From positions 358,514-422,513 of the forward strand of contig NZ_QUNR01000002.1 in assembly GCF_003387535.1 (NCBI RefSeq): a stretch of 64,000 nucleotides of DNA, in the 5' to 3' direction. Source of the DNA: Paraperlucidibaca baekdonensis (GTDB taxonomy: Bacteria > Pseudomonadota > Gammaproteobacteria > Pseudomonadales > Moraxellaceae). The notes below the pieces were generated by a model. It did no database searches. It was not told the origin of the DNA and saw only the letters and a program-made list of their open reading frames with translations. Position numbers and translations under genes: made by a program. Below are positions 9,102 through 21,554 of the stretch, one piece after another. Numbering within the stretch: position 1 is the first letter of the stretch; each line of letters starts with the position of its first letter.

Positions 9102-11608
9102 AGCCGCTGCTGCCGAAGCAGCTCTACAGCGCCACACCGCTGAAAAACCTGCCATTTCGCACCACCAAGCGCCTGAAGCCGATGACCGATTTCCTCGGCC
9201 AAGAGCGTGCTCGCGAGTCGGTCGAGATGGCTGTCGCCATGCCGCATGATGGCTATAACCTATTTGCCATCGGCAATAATGGCCTCGGCAAACGCACCAT
9301 GATTCGTCGCTATTTAGAGGGCGTTGCGAAGGCCATGCCGGCGCCTAGCGATTGGATTTACGTGAATAACTTTCGCGATCCGCGCTACCCGCAAGCCATT
9401 GAGTTGCCGGCAGGCTTGGGCAGTAGTTTTCGCGCCGATGTGCATAAGCTGTGGCGGCAATTAGCGCATCGCATCGTGAGTGCTTTTGAGAGCGAGCGCT
9501 ATCAGGAGCGTCGCGATAGTTTGAAGGTGAAAATTACCACGGTGCAGCAAGAAGCGCTGGCGCAGCTCTCGCGCATCGCCGAAAAGCAGGGCCTAAAGTT
9601 GGTGTTGCGCACCCCCGGCGGTTACGGATTTTCACCCATGGATGCCAGCGGCGAAGCCATGACCGAAGAGGCGGCGGCGAAGCTCGACAGCGAGCAGCGT
9701 GCGCGTATCAAGCTTGCCATCGCCGAAATGGACAAGCGCTTGGGTAAGGTGGCGCGTAAGCTTGATGCCGCTGAAGAGAGTCATCGCGAGCATATCGATA
9801 AGCTCAATGATGAGGTCGCGCGGGCGGTGTTGGAGCCGTTGCTTGCGAAATTACAGCAGCGCTATGCAGAGCATCCACGCCTGCTGAGTTATTTGAAAAC
9901 CTATAAAGCGGATTTGCTGAGTCATTTAGAGCTCGTGCTCAATGCCGAAGAAAATCAAGATGCGACGGTGTCGGTGGGGCAGGCCGGTGAGCAATTGCCG
10001 CCGGTGCGCTATCAGGTCAACGCGGTGGTTAGCCATGACCCGAAAGCTGGCGCGCCGGTAATTTATGAAGACTTGCCCACGCACTACAACTTGCTTGGCC
10101 ATGTTGAGCAGGTGACCTATATGGGCACCGTGGCCACCGACTTCACGCTGATTCGCCCGGGCGCGCTGCATCTGGCCAATGGCGGGTTTTTGCTGATCGA
10201 GGCCGAGCAGGTGCTCGAGCATCCGTATGCCTGGCAGAGCTTGAAACGCGCCTTGCGGGCGAAAAATTTAAAGCTCTCTTCATTGGAGCAAATGCTCACG
10301 CTGACCGGCACGGTATCGTTGGAGCCAGACCCCATTGCCTTGGGCTTGAAGCTTGTGCTGCTGGGCGATCGTGAGACATTTTATCTCTTGCAAGAGTTTG
10401 ATCCTGAGCTCGAGACCGTCTTTAAAATGCGCGCCGATTTTGAGTCGGATATGCCACGCACAGCCGAGAGCGAGCTGACTTACGCGCACTTCCTGGCCGA
10501 TATTGCCAATCGCGAGGGCTTGCTGGCGCTCGACCGTTCCGGCGTGGCGCGACTTATTGAGGAAAGTGCCCGTACCGCCGATGATCAAGCGCTGCTGTCG
10601 CTGCATGCGCGCGGCGTGGCGGATTTGCTGCGCGAATCGAACTATTGGGCGGTGCAAGCGCAGGCCGAGGTCATTGCCAGCGCGCACATTACCCAGGCTT
10701 TACAGGGCCGCGAGCGCCGTCACGATCGCATTCGCCGCTTGTACTTGGAAGATATTGAAAAGGGCAGTCAGCTCTTTAGTTGCGATGGTTCGGTGATCGG
10801 CCAGGTCAATGGCCTGACCGTGGTGAGCTATGGCGATGCCAGTTTTGGCTTGCCCTCGCGCATCTCGGTGACCGCGCATTATGGCAATGGCGAGATCACG
10901 GATATTGAGCGCGATGTTGAGCTTGGTGGCGCCATCCACTCGAAAGGCGTGATGATTCTTACCAGCTATTTAAAGGCGCGCTTTGGTGCCGAACACCCGC
11001 TGCGCTTTGCCGCTAATATTGCCTTTGAGCAGTCGTATTCGGGTGTTGATGGCGATAGCGCGTCATTGGGCGAGCTTTGCGGCTTGCTGTCGGCGATTGC
11101 GCGGCTGCCGGTGAAACAGTCATTTGGTATAACCGGCTCGGTGAATCAATTTGGCGATGTGCAGCCGATTGGTGGTGTTAATGAAAAAATCGAAGGCTAT
11201 TTTGCCGCCTGCCAACTCAAAGGCTTGACCGGCGAGCAGGCCGTGATTATTCCGGTGCAAAATGTTCGCCATTTAATGTTGCGCGATGATGTGCGCGCGG
11301 CAGTAGCAAAGGGGCAGTTTAGGATTTATGCCGTGAGTCGTGTTGAAGAGGCCATTGAGCTATTGCTTGGGCTTCCGGCTGGCGTTGCCGATGCCGAGGG
11401 CGAATATCCCGACGGTAGCGTGTTTGCGGCGGTCAGTGAGCGCTTTGCGGTCTGGCATGATGCTGAAAAAGAAGACGATAAAGAGGAAGAGAAAGTCGAT
11501 GAGGCCGAGGCGGTAAAGCCTGCTGAATCGACAAAAACTGACCTAAGGGTCACAAATAGACGGGCAAAGGCGGCGCATCGGCCTGCTAAAACCTTTCAGA
11601 ATAAGTAA
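9098..11608 (+). CDS. LonB-type ATP-dependent protease (AAA_32/YcbZ family)
   Basis: An 836-residue putative ATP-dependent serine protease. A Walker A-like loop GNNGLGKRT sits near 59-67, followed by a coiled-coil-rich AAA insertion and a C-terminal Lon protease domain. The catalytic dyad is Ser654 (VDGDSAS) and Lys697 (GGVNEKIEG), exactly 43 residues apart as in classical Lon (Ser679/Lys722 in E. coli). It lacks the N-terminal substrate-binding domain of LonA, as expected for this family. The C-terminal tail after about 790 is charged and low in complexity (KEDDKEEEKVDE). The start ATG overlaps the thioesterase stop. Confidence 0.9.
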   Translation: MKPLLPKQLYSATPLKNLPFRTTKRLKPMTDFLGQERARESVEMAVAMPHDGYNLFAIGNNGLGKRTMIRRYLEGVAKAMPAPSDWIYVNNFRDPRYPQAIELPAGLGSSFRADVHKLWRQLAHRIVSAFESERYQERRDSLKVKITTVQQEALAQLSRIAEKQGLKLVLRTPGGYGFSPMDASGEAMTEEAAAKLDSEQRARIKLAIAEMDKRLGKVARKLDAAEESHREHIDKLNDEVARAVLEPLLAKLQQRYAEHPRLLSYLKTYKADLLSHLELVLNAEENQDATVSVGQAGEQLPPVRYQVNAVVSHDPKAGAPVIYEDLPTHYNLLGHVEQVTYMGTVATDFTLIRPGALHLANGGFLLIEAEQVLEHPYAWQSLKRALRAKNLKLSSLEQMLTLTGTVSLEPDPIALGLKLVLLGDRETFYLLQEFDPELETVFKMRADFESDMPRTAESELTYAHFLADIANREGLLALDRSGVARLIEESARTADDQALLSLHARGVADLLRESNYWAVQAQAEVIASAHITQALQGRERRHDRIRRLYLEDIEKGSQLFSCDGSVIGQVNGLTVVSYGDASFGLPSRISVTAHYGNGEITDIERDVELGGAIHSKGVMILTSYLKARFGAEHPLRFAANIAFEQSYSGVDGDSASLGELCGLLSAIARLPVKQSFGITGSVNQFGDVQPIGGVNEKIEGYFAACQLKGLTGEQAVIIPVQNVRHLMLRDDVRAAVAKGQFRIYAVSRVEEAIELLLGLPAGVADAEGEYPDGSVFAAVSERFAVWHDAEKEDDKEEEKVDEAEAVKPAESTKTDLRVTNRRAKAAHRPAKTFQNK

Positions 11609-11683
11609 ACTCGGGTTACTCGCCGTAATACTGTCGCTTGTTGCGATGGTGGCGTGCTATCCCATGACATTGGAGATCATTGC

Positions 11684-15027
<3,344 letters not shown>

Positions 15028-15036
15028 GCGTTTATT

Positions 15037-15059
15037 GGGCCGATGAAATAGGTCGGCCC
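15037..15059 (+). other. Hairpin after fadA
   Basis: GGGCCGA (15037-15043) and TCGGCCC (15053-15059) form a perfect 7-bp stem with a 9-nt loop. There is no T-run behind it, so alone it is not a standard terminator. It may protect the 3' end of the fadBA mRNA. Confidence 0.5.
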
Positions 15060-15073
15060 TGTTGTTGATAGCC

Positions 15074-15099
15074 AAAAAGCCGCAATTTTGCGGCTTTTT
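15074..15099 (+). terminator. Rho-independent terminator after fadBA
   Basis: AAAAAGCCGCAA pairs with TTGCGGCTTTTT around a 2-nt centre, giving a GC core flanked by A and T runs. It lies 47 bp after the fadA stop and before gloA on the same strand, so it ends the fadBA transcript. Confidence 0.85.
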
Positions 15100-15179
15100 G
15101 CTGCCTTAGCCGCTGAGAGGCGGTGACTACTACGTGGGCGTGCGATTCACTACACGCTAGTTATTGCGGAGAACATGAT

Positions 15180-15566
15180 ATGAAACTATTGCACACCATG
15201 CTGCGCGTCGGCGACTTGGATAAATCCATCGCGTTTTATACCGATGTGCTGGGCATGCAGCTGATTCGTCGCCAAGACTACGAAGGCGGGCGCTTCACCT
15301 TAGCCTTTTTAGGTTTTGGCGATGGCGGCGCTGAGCTTGAGCTCACCCACAACTGGGACACCAGCCACTATGAACTGGGCACTGGTTACGGTCATGTGGC
15401 GCTCGCTGTGCCCGATGCTTACGCCGCCTGCGAGGCAGTAAGCGCCAAAGGCGGCAAAGTCACACGACCTGCTGGCCCAATGATGCATGGAACAACCGTG
15501 ATCGCTTTTGTCGAAGACCCCGATGGCTACAAAATCGAGCTCATTGAGGTCAAACTCAGTTCATAA
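15180..15566 (+). CDS. gloA: Lactoylglutathione lyase (glyoxalase I)
   Basis: A 128-residue single-domain glyoxalase I that converts the methylglyoxal-glutathione hemithioacetal to S-lactoylglutathione. The metal ligands are present: His5 (KLLHTML), Glu54 (LELTHNW), His72 (YGHVAL) and Glu120 (YKIELIE), the Ni-type bacterial arrangement. ATG 15180 with GGAG about 9 bp upstream is preferred over the open frame from 15123. The last 11 bp overlap the converging lexA stop. Confidence 0.95.
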   Translation: MKLLHTMLRVGDLDKSIAFYTDVLGMQLIRRQDYEGGRFTLAFLGFGDGGAELELTHNWDTSHYELGTGYGHVALAVPDAYAACEAVSAKGGKVTRPAGPMMHGTTVIAFVEDPDGYKIELIEVKLSS

Positions 15567-16167
15567 AGCTGTCGCGAATTAGGCCAACAAACACGCCTTC
15601 AATCACGACTTTATCGGGCGTGATGAGTTGCGGCTCAAAGGTGGTGTTGGCCGGCACCAGCTTGATCATTTTCTTTTCATAATCGAGGTACTTCACAGTG
15701 ACCTCGTTATCGATGCGGGCAATGACAATTTGCCCAGCCCGCGCGATGTGGGTTTTGTAGACTGCGATCAAATCGCCATCGAGAATGCCGGCATCTTTCA
15801 TGGACTCGCCGCGCACGCGCAGCAAATACGTTGGTCGCTTGCTAAATAAGCCGCGCGGTACCGGCAGGCTGTTGTCGTGATTTTCCACGGCCTCGAGCGG
15901 CAGACCAGCGGCCACGGAGCCAATAATCGGCAGCAAATCGCTGTCTTCATCGGGATCAATAAGCAGCTGAATGCCGCGCGACAGTTCGGCGTGAATACGG
16001 ATATAGCCTTTATTTTCGAGTGCGCGCAGGTGATCGGCAGCCGCGGTTTTTGAGCGAAAGCCAAACTTCAGCGCCACTTCCGCGCGTGTCGGCGCCATGC
16101 CATTGCGGTCTAAGCAGTCGCGAATAAAGTCTAAAATCTCGGCTTGACGCGTGGTCAGTGCGTGCAT
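15556..16167 (-). CDS. lexA: LexA repressor of the SOS response
   Basis: 203 residues. The N-terminal winged helix begins [14 protein letters not shown]. The self-cleavage bond is Ala87-Gly88 (SVAAGLPLE). The catalytic dyad is Ser122 (RGESMKDAG) and Lys159 (VTVKYLD), 37 residues apart as in E. coli. LexA represses SOS genes until RecA-stimulated autocleavage. ATG 16167 gives the normal N-terminus; the frame upstream to 16200 is not conserved. A perfect SOS box lies 42 bp upstream, so the gene is autoregulated. Confidence 0.97.
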   Translation of the reverse strand: MHALTTRQAEILDFIRDCLDRNGMAPTRAEVALKFGFRSKTAAADHLRALENKGYIRIHAELSRGIQLLIDPDEDSDLLPIIGSVAAGLPLEAVENHDNSLPVPRGLFSKRPTYLLRVRGESMKDAGILDGDLIAVYKTHIARAGQIVIARIDNEVTVKYLDYEKKMIKLVPANTTFEPQLITPDKVVIEGVFVGLIRDSFMN

Positions 16168-16209
16168 GATGTCTACCCCAATGAGTGATTGACAAACCAT
16201 ACACCGAGA

Positions 16210-16225
16210 CTGTCATTATGTACAG
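16210..16225. promoter_or_regulatory. LexA-binding SOS box between lexA and a divergent gene
   Basis: CTGT, eight bases, then ACAG (16210-16225), flanked by A and T: a perfect match to the gammaproteobacterial LexA consensus CTGT-N8-ACAG. It lies 42 bp from the lexA start and 71 bp from the start of the divergent gene at 16297, so it could control both. Confidence 0.92.
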
Positions 16226-16296
16226 TAGTTGTGTGACGAGCGGTGAATCAGGCTAGACTGCCGCCATTCGACCCATCAGCAGATGAGATTTACGCG

Positions 16297-16737
16297 ATGA
16301 CCTTTCTTGTTATTTCACTTGTCGTGCTGGCGTTTATTGTCGGCAATATTATGTGGCTGCGCCCCAGCCCGCATGATCGCGCCTTGATTAAGCTGCGCGC
16401 CGATGCCAAAGCCGCTGGTTTTACTGTGCACCTTCGCCCAGCACCGGAGTGGCTCAATATCCCAGAAGGTCAGCGAATGGTTGCTCAGTATCAATGGACG
16501 CAGCCTCTAGCTAAGTCATTGATTGGCAAATGGCGCTGGCACGCGGGCTTAGGCAATTGGCAGCCGGTCAATAATAGCGAGGCCTGGCTCACTGAAATAC
16601 CCTGGCCTACACCCGCGCCGGCTGGCTGGTTAGGCATTGAAGTGCTGAGTAATGCCACCATTGTTTATTGGCGCGAGTCGACGCGCGCGGACGCGATAGA
16701 CACCATGCGCCGTGTTTTAGCCGCTGCTGGCGCTTGA
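16297..16737 (+). CDS. Membrane-anchored protein of unknown function, divergent from lexA
   Basis: 146 residues. One strongly hydrophobic N-terminal segment (FLVISLVVLAFIVGNIMWL) is followed by a soluble, Trp-rich domain containing KWRWHAGLGNW and ITEIPWP-like stretches. It looks like an inner-membrane protein anchored by its N-terminus. A GTG at 16243 is in frame, but ATG 16297 places the anchor at the very start. It reads away from lexA across the SOS box, the position relative to lexA/topA where pseudomonads carry sulA and small hypothetical genes. No homology to SulA is visible. Function unknown; SOS induction is an inference. Confidence 0.65.
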   Translation: MTFLVISLVVLAFIVGNIMWLRPSPHDRALIKLRADAKAAGFTVHLRPAPEWLNIPEGQRMVAQYQWTQPLAKSLIGKWRWHAGLGNWQPVNNSEAWLTEIPWPTPAPAGWLGIEVLSNATIVYWRESTRADAIDTMRRVLAAAGA

Positions 16738-16821
16738 CCCGTTTGCGCAAGCCCTTGAAGATAGCCGGCTTATTGGGTCGGTCGCGCGCGGCCCCATCAT
16801 TTTTTGAGGAAACCTCCCACT

Positions 16822-19533
16822 ATGGGTAGATCGCTGGTCATCGTTGAGTCTCCTGCAAAAGCTAAGACCATCAATAAGTACCTTGGCAATGATTTCATTG
16901 TGAAGTCGAGCGTAGGTCATGTGCGCGATTTGCCCGTGAGCGGTGGCGGCAGCACGCCGGCTGAGCGCGCCAAGGCGGCGGCAGAGACGCGTAAACTGAC
17001 GCCCGAGCAAAAGGCCGCGCAAAAAGAGTCGAAGCAACGTGCCGCCTTGGTTGGGCGCATGGGCGTGGACCCTGAAAAGCAGTGGGTCGCCAAATACGAG
17101 ATTTTGCCTGGCAAAGAAAAGGTGGTTAGCGAGCTGCAAGCGCTCGCGAAAAATGCCGACACCATCTATCTCGCGACCGACTTGGATCGCGAGGGAGAGG
17201 CCATCGCCTGGCATTTACGCGAAGTCATTGGTGGCGATGACAGCCGCTATAAGCGCGTGGTGTTTAACGAGATTACTAAGTCGGCCATCACCGAGGCGTT
17301 TAAGGCGCCCGGCGAGCTTAATATTGCACGTGTTAACGCCCAGCAAGCGCGGCGTTTTCTCGATCGCGTGGTGGGCTTTATGGTCTCGCCGCTATTGTGG
17401 GAGAAAATTGCTCGCGGCTTATCAGCCGGGCGTGTGCAGTCGGTGGCTCTGCGTTTGGTGGTCGAGCGCGAGCGTGAAATCCGCGCCTTTGTGCCGGAAG
17501 AGTTTTGGGAGATCCACGCCGATACCCTCACACCTAGCGATGTGGCGCTGCGCCTAGAGGTCACGCGGCACGCCGGTGAGGCCTTCAAGCCCACCAATAA
17601 AGCGCAGACCGATGCTGCTTTGGCGGTATTGCAACAAGCCGTCTATAAAGTCGCCAAACGCGACGATAAACCCACGCGCAGCAAGCCATCAGCACCGTTT
17701 ATTACCTCGACCTTGCAGCAGGCGGCGAGTACGCGTCTCGGCTTCTCGGTGAAGAAAACCATGACCTTGGCGCAGCGTTTATATGAAGCTGGCCATATTA
17801 CCTATATGCGTACCGACTCGACCAATTTAAGCCAAGACGCTGTGGCCAGTGCGCGCGCGTTTATTGTGGCGAATTATGGCGAGCGCTATGTGCCGGAAAA
17901 TCCCATTCGCTACAGCAGTAAAGATGGTGCGCAAGAGGCTCACGAAGCCATTCGGCCATCCGATGCGAATGCGAAACCGGGCACGTTGGCGGGCTTAGAG
18001 AAAGATGCCGAGCGCCTTTATGACTTAATTTGGCGGCAATTTCTCGCCTGCCAAATGACCGAAGCCGAATACACCAGCACCAGCTTGGCCGTGGCCGCCG
18101 CCGATTTTGAGCTGCGTACCCGTGGCCGTATTTTGCGCTTCGATGGCTTTACCCGTGTGATGAGCGCGCTCAGCAAAGATAAAGAAGACGTGGTGTTGCC
18201 CGATGTTGCTGTCGGCGAAACCTTGAGCTTAAGCGCGCTCGATCCCACTCAGCACTTCACCAAGCCGATCGCGCGCTTTACTGAGGCGAGCCTCGTGCGC
18301 GAGTTGGAAAAACGCGGTATTGGCCGACCATCGACCTATGCGGCGATCATCTCGACCATCCAAGACCGTGGCTATGTGCGCTTGGAAAGCCGCCGCTTAT
18401 ACGCGGAGAAAATGGGCGACATCGTCACCGATCGTCTCACCGAAAACTTCACTGCGCTGATGGACTACGCCTTCACCGCTGACCTCGAAGCGCAGCTCGA
18501 CCAAGTCGCTGAGGGCAGCGAAAATTGGACGCGCGTGCTCGATCGTTTTTACGCCGACTTCAAGGCCAAACTCGCCGCCGCACAGGCCGCCGATGGCATG
18601 CGTCCAAACCAGCCGGTAGCGACTGATATTCCCTGCACCGAATGCGCGCGCCCGATGCAAATTCGCACCGCCTCCACCGGCGTATTTTTGGGTTGCTCCG
18701 GCTATGCCTTGCCACCGAAAGAGCGCTGCAAACACACAGTTAATCTGACGCGCGGTGATGAAGCCGTTGATCTTGATGGTGCCGATGACGCCGAAACTAA
18801 TCAGCTGCGCGCTAAACATCGTTGCCCAATTTGCGCCACGGCCATGGAAAGCTATCTGATTGATGCCGATCGCAAGCTGCATGTGTGCGGCAATAACCCC
18901 GATTGCGCCGGCTTTGAAGTCGAGCAAGGCCAGTTTCGCATTAAAGGCTATGATGGCCCGGTCATTGAGTGCGATAAATGTGGCGACAGCATGCAGCTGA
19001 AAACCGGCCGATTTGGTAAGTATTTCGCCTGCAATAGCAGTGCCTGCACGAACACGCGCAAGCTTTTGCGCAGTGGCGAGGCGGCGCCGCCGAAAGCCGA
19101 TCCCATCAGCATGCCCATGCTCGCGTGCAGCAAAGTCGATGACCACTTTTTATTGCGCGATGGTGCCAGTGGCTTATTTTTGGCGGCCAGCAAGTTTCCG
19201 AAAAATCGCGAAACGCGCGCGCCAACTGTCGCTGAGTTGCAGTTAGTCGGCGATAAACTCGACCCCAAACACGTGTATTTGCTCGATGCCCCCGCGCACG
19301 ATGGCGAGGGCCGGCCGGCGATTTTGCGCTATAGCCGCAAAACCAAAGAGCAGTATGTGATGACCGAGGAAGAGGGTAAGGCCACCGGCTGGCAAGCATT
19401 TTTTGACAATGGCACATGGCGCGTGACCGAGCCGGCTAAGAAAGCTGAAACTGCCGCGAAAAAAGCGCCAGCGGCGAAGAAGGCGCCGGCGAAAAAAGCC
19501 ACGGCCAAGAAAGCAGTGACCAAAAAAGTATGA
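16822..19533 (+). CDS. topA: DNA topoisomerase I
   Basis: About 903 residues; a type IA topoisomerase that relaxes negative supercoils. The N-terminal Toprim domain starts [15 protein letters not shown] and includes [14 protein letters not shown]. The catalytic Tyr is about residue 328 ([12 protein letters not shown]). Zinc-binding Cys clusters follow ([30 protein letters not shown]), then a basic Lys/Ala-rich tail of repeated AKK units that likely binds DNA or RNA polymerase. ATG 16822 has TGAGGA 11 bp upstream. The stop overlaps the next gene as ATGA. Confidence 0.96.
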   Translation: MGRSLVIVESPAKAKTINKYLGNDFIVKSSVGHVRDLPVSGGGSTPAERAKAAAETRKLTPEQKAAQKESKQRAALVGRMGVDPEKQWVAKYEILPGKEKVVSELQALAKNADTIYLATDLDREGEAIAWHLREVIGGDDSRYKRVVFNEITKSAITEAFKAPGELNIARVNAQQARRFLDRVVGFMVSPLLWEKIARGLSAGRVQSVALRLVVEREREIRAFVPEEFWEIHADTLTPSDVALRLEVTRHAGEAFKPTNKAQTDAALAVLQQAVYKVAKRDDKPTRSKPSAPFITSTLQQAASTRLGFSVKKTMTLAQRLYEAGHITYMRTDSTNLSQDAVASARAFIVANYGERYVPENPIRYSSKDGAQEAHEAIRPSDANAKPGTLAGLEKDAERLYDLIWRQFLACQMTEAEYTSTSLAVAAADFELRTRGRILRFDGFTRVMSALSKDKEDVVLPDVAVGETLSLSALDPTQHFTKPIARFTEASLVRELEKRGIGRPSTYAAIISTIQDRGYVRLESRRLYAEKMGDIVTDRLTENFTALMDYAFTADLEAQLDQVAEGSENWTRVLDRFYADFKAKLAAAQAADGMRPNQPVATDIPCTECARPMQIRTASTGVFLGCSGYALPPKERCKHTVNLTRGDEAVDLDGADDAETNQLRAKHRCPICATAMESYLIDADRKLHVCGNNPDCAGFEVEQGQFRIKGYDGPVIECDKCGDSMQLKTGRFGKYFACNSSACTNTRKLLRSGEAAPPKADPISMPMLACSKVDDHFLLRDGASGLFLAASKFPKNRETRAPTVAELQLVGDKLDPKHVYLLDAPAHDGEGRPAILRYSRKTKEQYVMTEEEGKATGWQAFFDNGTWRVTEPAKKAETAAKKAPAAKKAPAKKATAKKAVTKKV

Positions 19534-20069
19534 GCAAGCACCGTAACCCGTATCCGTCGCGCACCAACCAAAAGCTTTATTTCGCGCGCCTGCAGCTCGA
19601 TCTTATAAGCAGCGCGCTGGCCTCGCCCGATGACTTCGATAGCGAGCCGCGCGCCTTGGGTGCGCGCGAAGCCGCCATTTGGCATTTACACGCCGGCCTT
19701 GGTGCGCTGTTTCAAGAGCTTTCAAAATTCTATAAAGTGCAGCCCGCGGTGCGCTCGGCCAAAGCCTTGCAAGAGGCCATGGCGCTGCGCCAGCAACGCT
19801 CGCCCGAGGCGGAGATTATCTTGGGTCTAGGTGAAGATCCGTTTAGCTGGGTGAGTCGTTTAAAAGCGCTCATTGCCGCCTGCTACGAGCCCGTTGAGCT
19901 GCCCGAGATGCAGTTCGATGACGAATCACCCGCGCGCATCGCCATTCCGTTGGTGATGACCGAGCAGGATCAGCCCCTGTCGACAATTGACCTTGATGGC
20001 TTGCAGGAAATCCATCGCGAATTAACCGCGATCATTCGCTATTTTCGCGCCGAGCTGGTCGAATTTTAA
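19530..20069 (+). CDS. DUF6586-like protein encoded behind topA
   Basis: 179 residues, no signal or membrane segment. The start [17 protein letters not shown] resembles the small hypothetical protein next to topA in pseudomonads, which I recall as DUF6586. The fold looks mostly helical. The ATGA overlap with topA indicates translational coupling and possibly a linked role. No catalytic motif is seen, and the family name is from memory. Confidence 0.65.
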   Translation: MSKHRNPYPSRTNQKLYFARLQLDLISSALASPDDFDSEPRALGAREAAIWHLHAGLGALFQELSKFYKVQPAVRSAKALQEAMALRQQRSPEAEIILGLGEDPFSWVSRLKALIAACYEPVELPEMQFDDESPARIAIPLVMTEQDQPLSTIDLDGLQEIHRELTAIIRYFRAELVEF

Positions 20070-20099
20070 TGCCGCTAGTCACGGCGTGTTGAGGACATC

Positions 20100-20345
20100 A
20101 TGAGCGACTTTGCTTACCTAGAATTATTGGAAAATGAACACGGTGAAATGCAGCTGCGGCGCAGCGGCGAGGGCGTGTCATCGGAGCCCTTGGTGAGTGT
20201 GAAATTTTCCGACGAGGCGCGCGCCATGCTCGGCGATCGTGCCCAAGAAATTGCCCGCGCCATGATCGGTGCCGGCGTGCAGCTCGCTAGCCATCACATG
20301 GCCAATCCCGATGGCCACGATGACGACCACAGCACCTTGCACTGA
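20100..20345 (+). CDS. Small acidic protein of unknown function
   Basis: 81 residues, soluble, ending in a His/Asp-rich tail (GHDDDHSTLH) that could bind metal. It begins 30 bp after the DUF6586-like gene on the same strand, and its end overlaps the start of the L,D-transpeptidase gene by about 26 bp. No family is recognised. Codon use looks like its neighbours, so it is probably a real gene. Confidence 0.55.
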   Translation: MSDFAYLELLENEHGEMQLRRSGEGVSSEPLVSVKFSDEARAMLGDRAQEIARAMIGAGVQLASHHMANPDGHDDDHSTLH

Positions 20346-20892
20346 GCACACGCTCAGCCCCGCGCGTCTGGCTCAATGGCTGGGTGGCGAAGCTGCCATA
20401 CCATCGGGCCAATGGCTGCTTGTGGGTATCAGCAGTCAGCAGCTATGGCAGCTCAGCGGCGCGAATGTCTTAAGCCATTACGTCATCTCCACTGCAACAA
20501 ATGGCCCAGGCGAGCGCAGTGGCAGCGAATGCACACCGCGCGGCTGGCATCGCGTGCGGGCTCGGATTGGCGAAGGTCTCGCACGCGGTGCCGTGCTGCG
20601 TGGTCGGCGCCCCACGGGTGAGGTTTGGAGCCCGGAGCTGCACGCGCAATTTCCGAACCGTGATTGGGTTCTCAGCCGTATTCTCTGGCTCTGTGGCAAT
20701 GAAACGGGGCGTAATCGCGGCGGCGATGTCGACAGCCAGCGTCGCTACATTTATTTTCATGGCACGCCCGACAGCGAGCCTATGGGTACGCCGCGCTCGC
20801 ATGGCTGCATCCGCATGCGCAATGCCGACATCGTGGCCTTGTTTGAGCGCACAGCGGTTGGCACGCCGGTGTTCATCAGTGAGATGGCCTAA
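20320..20892 (+). CDS. L,D-transpeptidase (YkuD domain)
   Basis: About 190 residues. The C-terminal half has the YkuD active-site signature HGTPDSEPMG then SHGCIRMRN, with catalytic Cys and His. These enzymes crosslink peptidoglycan or attach proteins to it. No clear signal peptide is visible from any candidate start (ATG 20311 or 20320), which is unusual for a cell-wall enzyme but shared by the short YkuD proteins of gammaproteobacteria. The start overlaps the preceding gene, and the stop overlaps the next start (TAATG). Confidence 0.75.
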   Translation: MTTTAPCTEHTLSPARLAQWLGGEAAIPSGQWLLVGISSQQLWQLSGANVLSHYVISTATNGPGERSGSECTPRGWHRVRARIGEGLARGAVLRGRRPTGEVWSPELHAQFPNRDWVLSRILWLCGNETGRNRGGDVDSQRRYIYFHGTPDSEPMGTPRSHGCIRMRNADIVALFERTAVGTPVFISEMA

Positions 20893-21092
20893 TGATCGGC
20901 AATAGTTTTTCGGTCGATGACACGGGCTGGAGCGTGCTGGAGGTCGGTGAGCTTGATCGTGCTTCGCTATCGCTTCGCGTGCAGGGCTATCAGATCACTA
21001 ATCGACACGGTGAGGCGGTTGGCGAGCTGTGCGCCGATCGTGAGATGGCCTTGGCTCAAGCGCGTGACTTGGCGCAGGGCATGGCGCCTTAG
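20892..21092 (+). CDS. Small protein of unknown function after the L,D-transpeptidase
   Basis: 66 residues, soluble, starting at an ATG that overlaps the previous stop (TAATG). The sequence WSVLEVGELDRASLSLRVQG then NRHGEAVGEL suggests a small beta fold. No family recognised. The tight overlap and consistent codon use support it as a real last gene of the topA cluster. Confidence 0.5.
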   Translation: MIGNSFSVDDTGWSVLEVGELDRASLSLRVQGYQITNRHGEAVGELCADREMALAQARDLAQGMAP

Positions 21093-21188
21093 TGGTGTTG
21101 TGACGCGTATTTTTGCCGCCAAGAGGGGCTAGAACGGGTGCCCGTGCTCAGAAAAGCGCCAGTCAGTGTATCGGACTGCAATTTCCTT

Positions 21189-21216
21189 TTGACAGCGCCC
21201 TGAGAATCCCTATAAT
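21189..21216 (+). promoter_or_regulatory. Sigma-70 promoter for the tRNA-Val/tRNA-Asp operon
   Basis: TTGACA (21189-21194) and TATAAT (21211-21216), both exact consensus hexamers, 16 bp apart. tRNA-Val begins 21 bp after the -10 box. This is the strongest promoter visible in the window. Confidence 0.88.
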
Positions 21217-21237
21217 GCGCTCCACACGATGTGTGAT

Positions 21238-21313
21238 GGGTGTTTAGCTCAGCTGGGAGAGCAGCTCCCTTACAAGGAGCGGGTCGGCGGTTCGATCCCG
21301 TCAACACCCACCA
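21238..21313 (+). tRNA. tRNA-Val (UAC)
   Basis: A 76-nt cloverleaf with encoded CCA. Acceptor stem GGGTGTT/AACACCC, D arm GCTC...GAGC, anticodon stem GCTCC/GGAGC with loop CTTACAA (anticodon TAC), and T arm with GGTTCGATCC. Confidence 0.97.
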
Positions 21314-21334
21314 ATTGCACAGTGTAACCAACGC

Positions 21335-21411
21335 GCAGCGGTAGTTCAGTTGGTTAGAATACCGGCCTGTCACGCCGGGGGTCGCGGGTTCGAGTCCCGT
21401 CCGCTGCGCCA
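21335..21411 (+). tRNA. tRNA-Asp (GUC)
   Basis: A 77-nt cloverleaf with encoded CCA. Acceptor stem GCAGCGG/CCGCTGC, anticodon stem CCGGC/GCCGG with loop CTGTCAC (anticodon GTC), T loop TTCGAGT. It is 21 bp after tRNA-Val and shares its promoter. Confidence 0.97.
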
Positions 21412-21419
21412 TATGACAT

Positions 21420-21454
21420 AAAAACGCCTCAGCTTATGCTGGGGCGTTTTTTTT
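21420..21454 (+). terminator. Rho-independent terminator of the tRNA operon
   Basis: AAAAACGCCTCAGC pairs with GCTGGGGCGTTTTT across a TTAT loop, followed by a run of eight T. It lies 8 bp after tRNA-Asp. Confidence 0.88.
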
Positions 21455-21474
21455 CGTCTGATGAAACTGCGCTC

Positions 21475-21500
21475 GAAAAAAAGCCCGCACAAGGCGGGCT
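21475..21500 (-). terminator. Rho-independent terminator after katG
   Basis: On the minus strand AGCCCGC and GCGGGCT form a 7-bp stem with a 5-nt loop, followed by a T-run (seven A on the plus strand at 21476-21482). It lies 54 bp beyond the katG stop codon. Confidence 0.82.
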
Positions 21501-21554
21501 AAGGCAACACATTCAGCGAAACGCGGGTGCAGGGGCCGTGCGGCCCCCGCGGTC

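Noticed and set aside
18397-19146. 249-codon minus-strand frame inside topA
   Set aside because: Antisense shadow of the well-defined topA zinc-finger region; no ribosome-binding site or family match.
19437-19530. DNA repeat at the 3' end of topA
   Set aside because: It encodes the Lys/Ala-rich basic tail common to topoisomerase I of this group, so it is protein-level low complexity.
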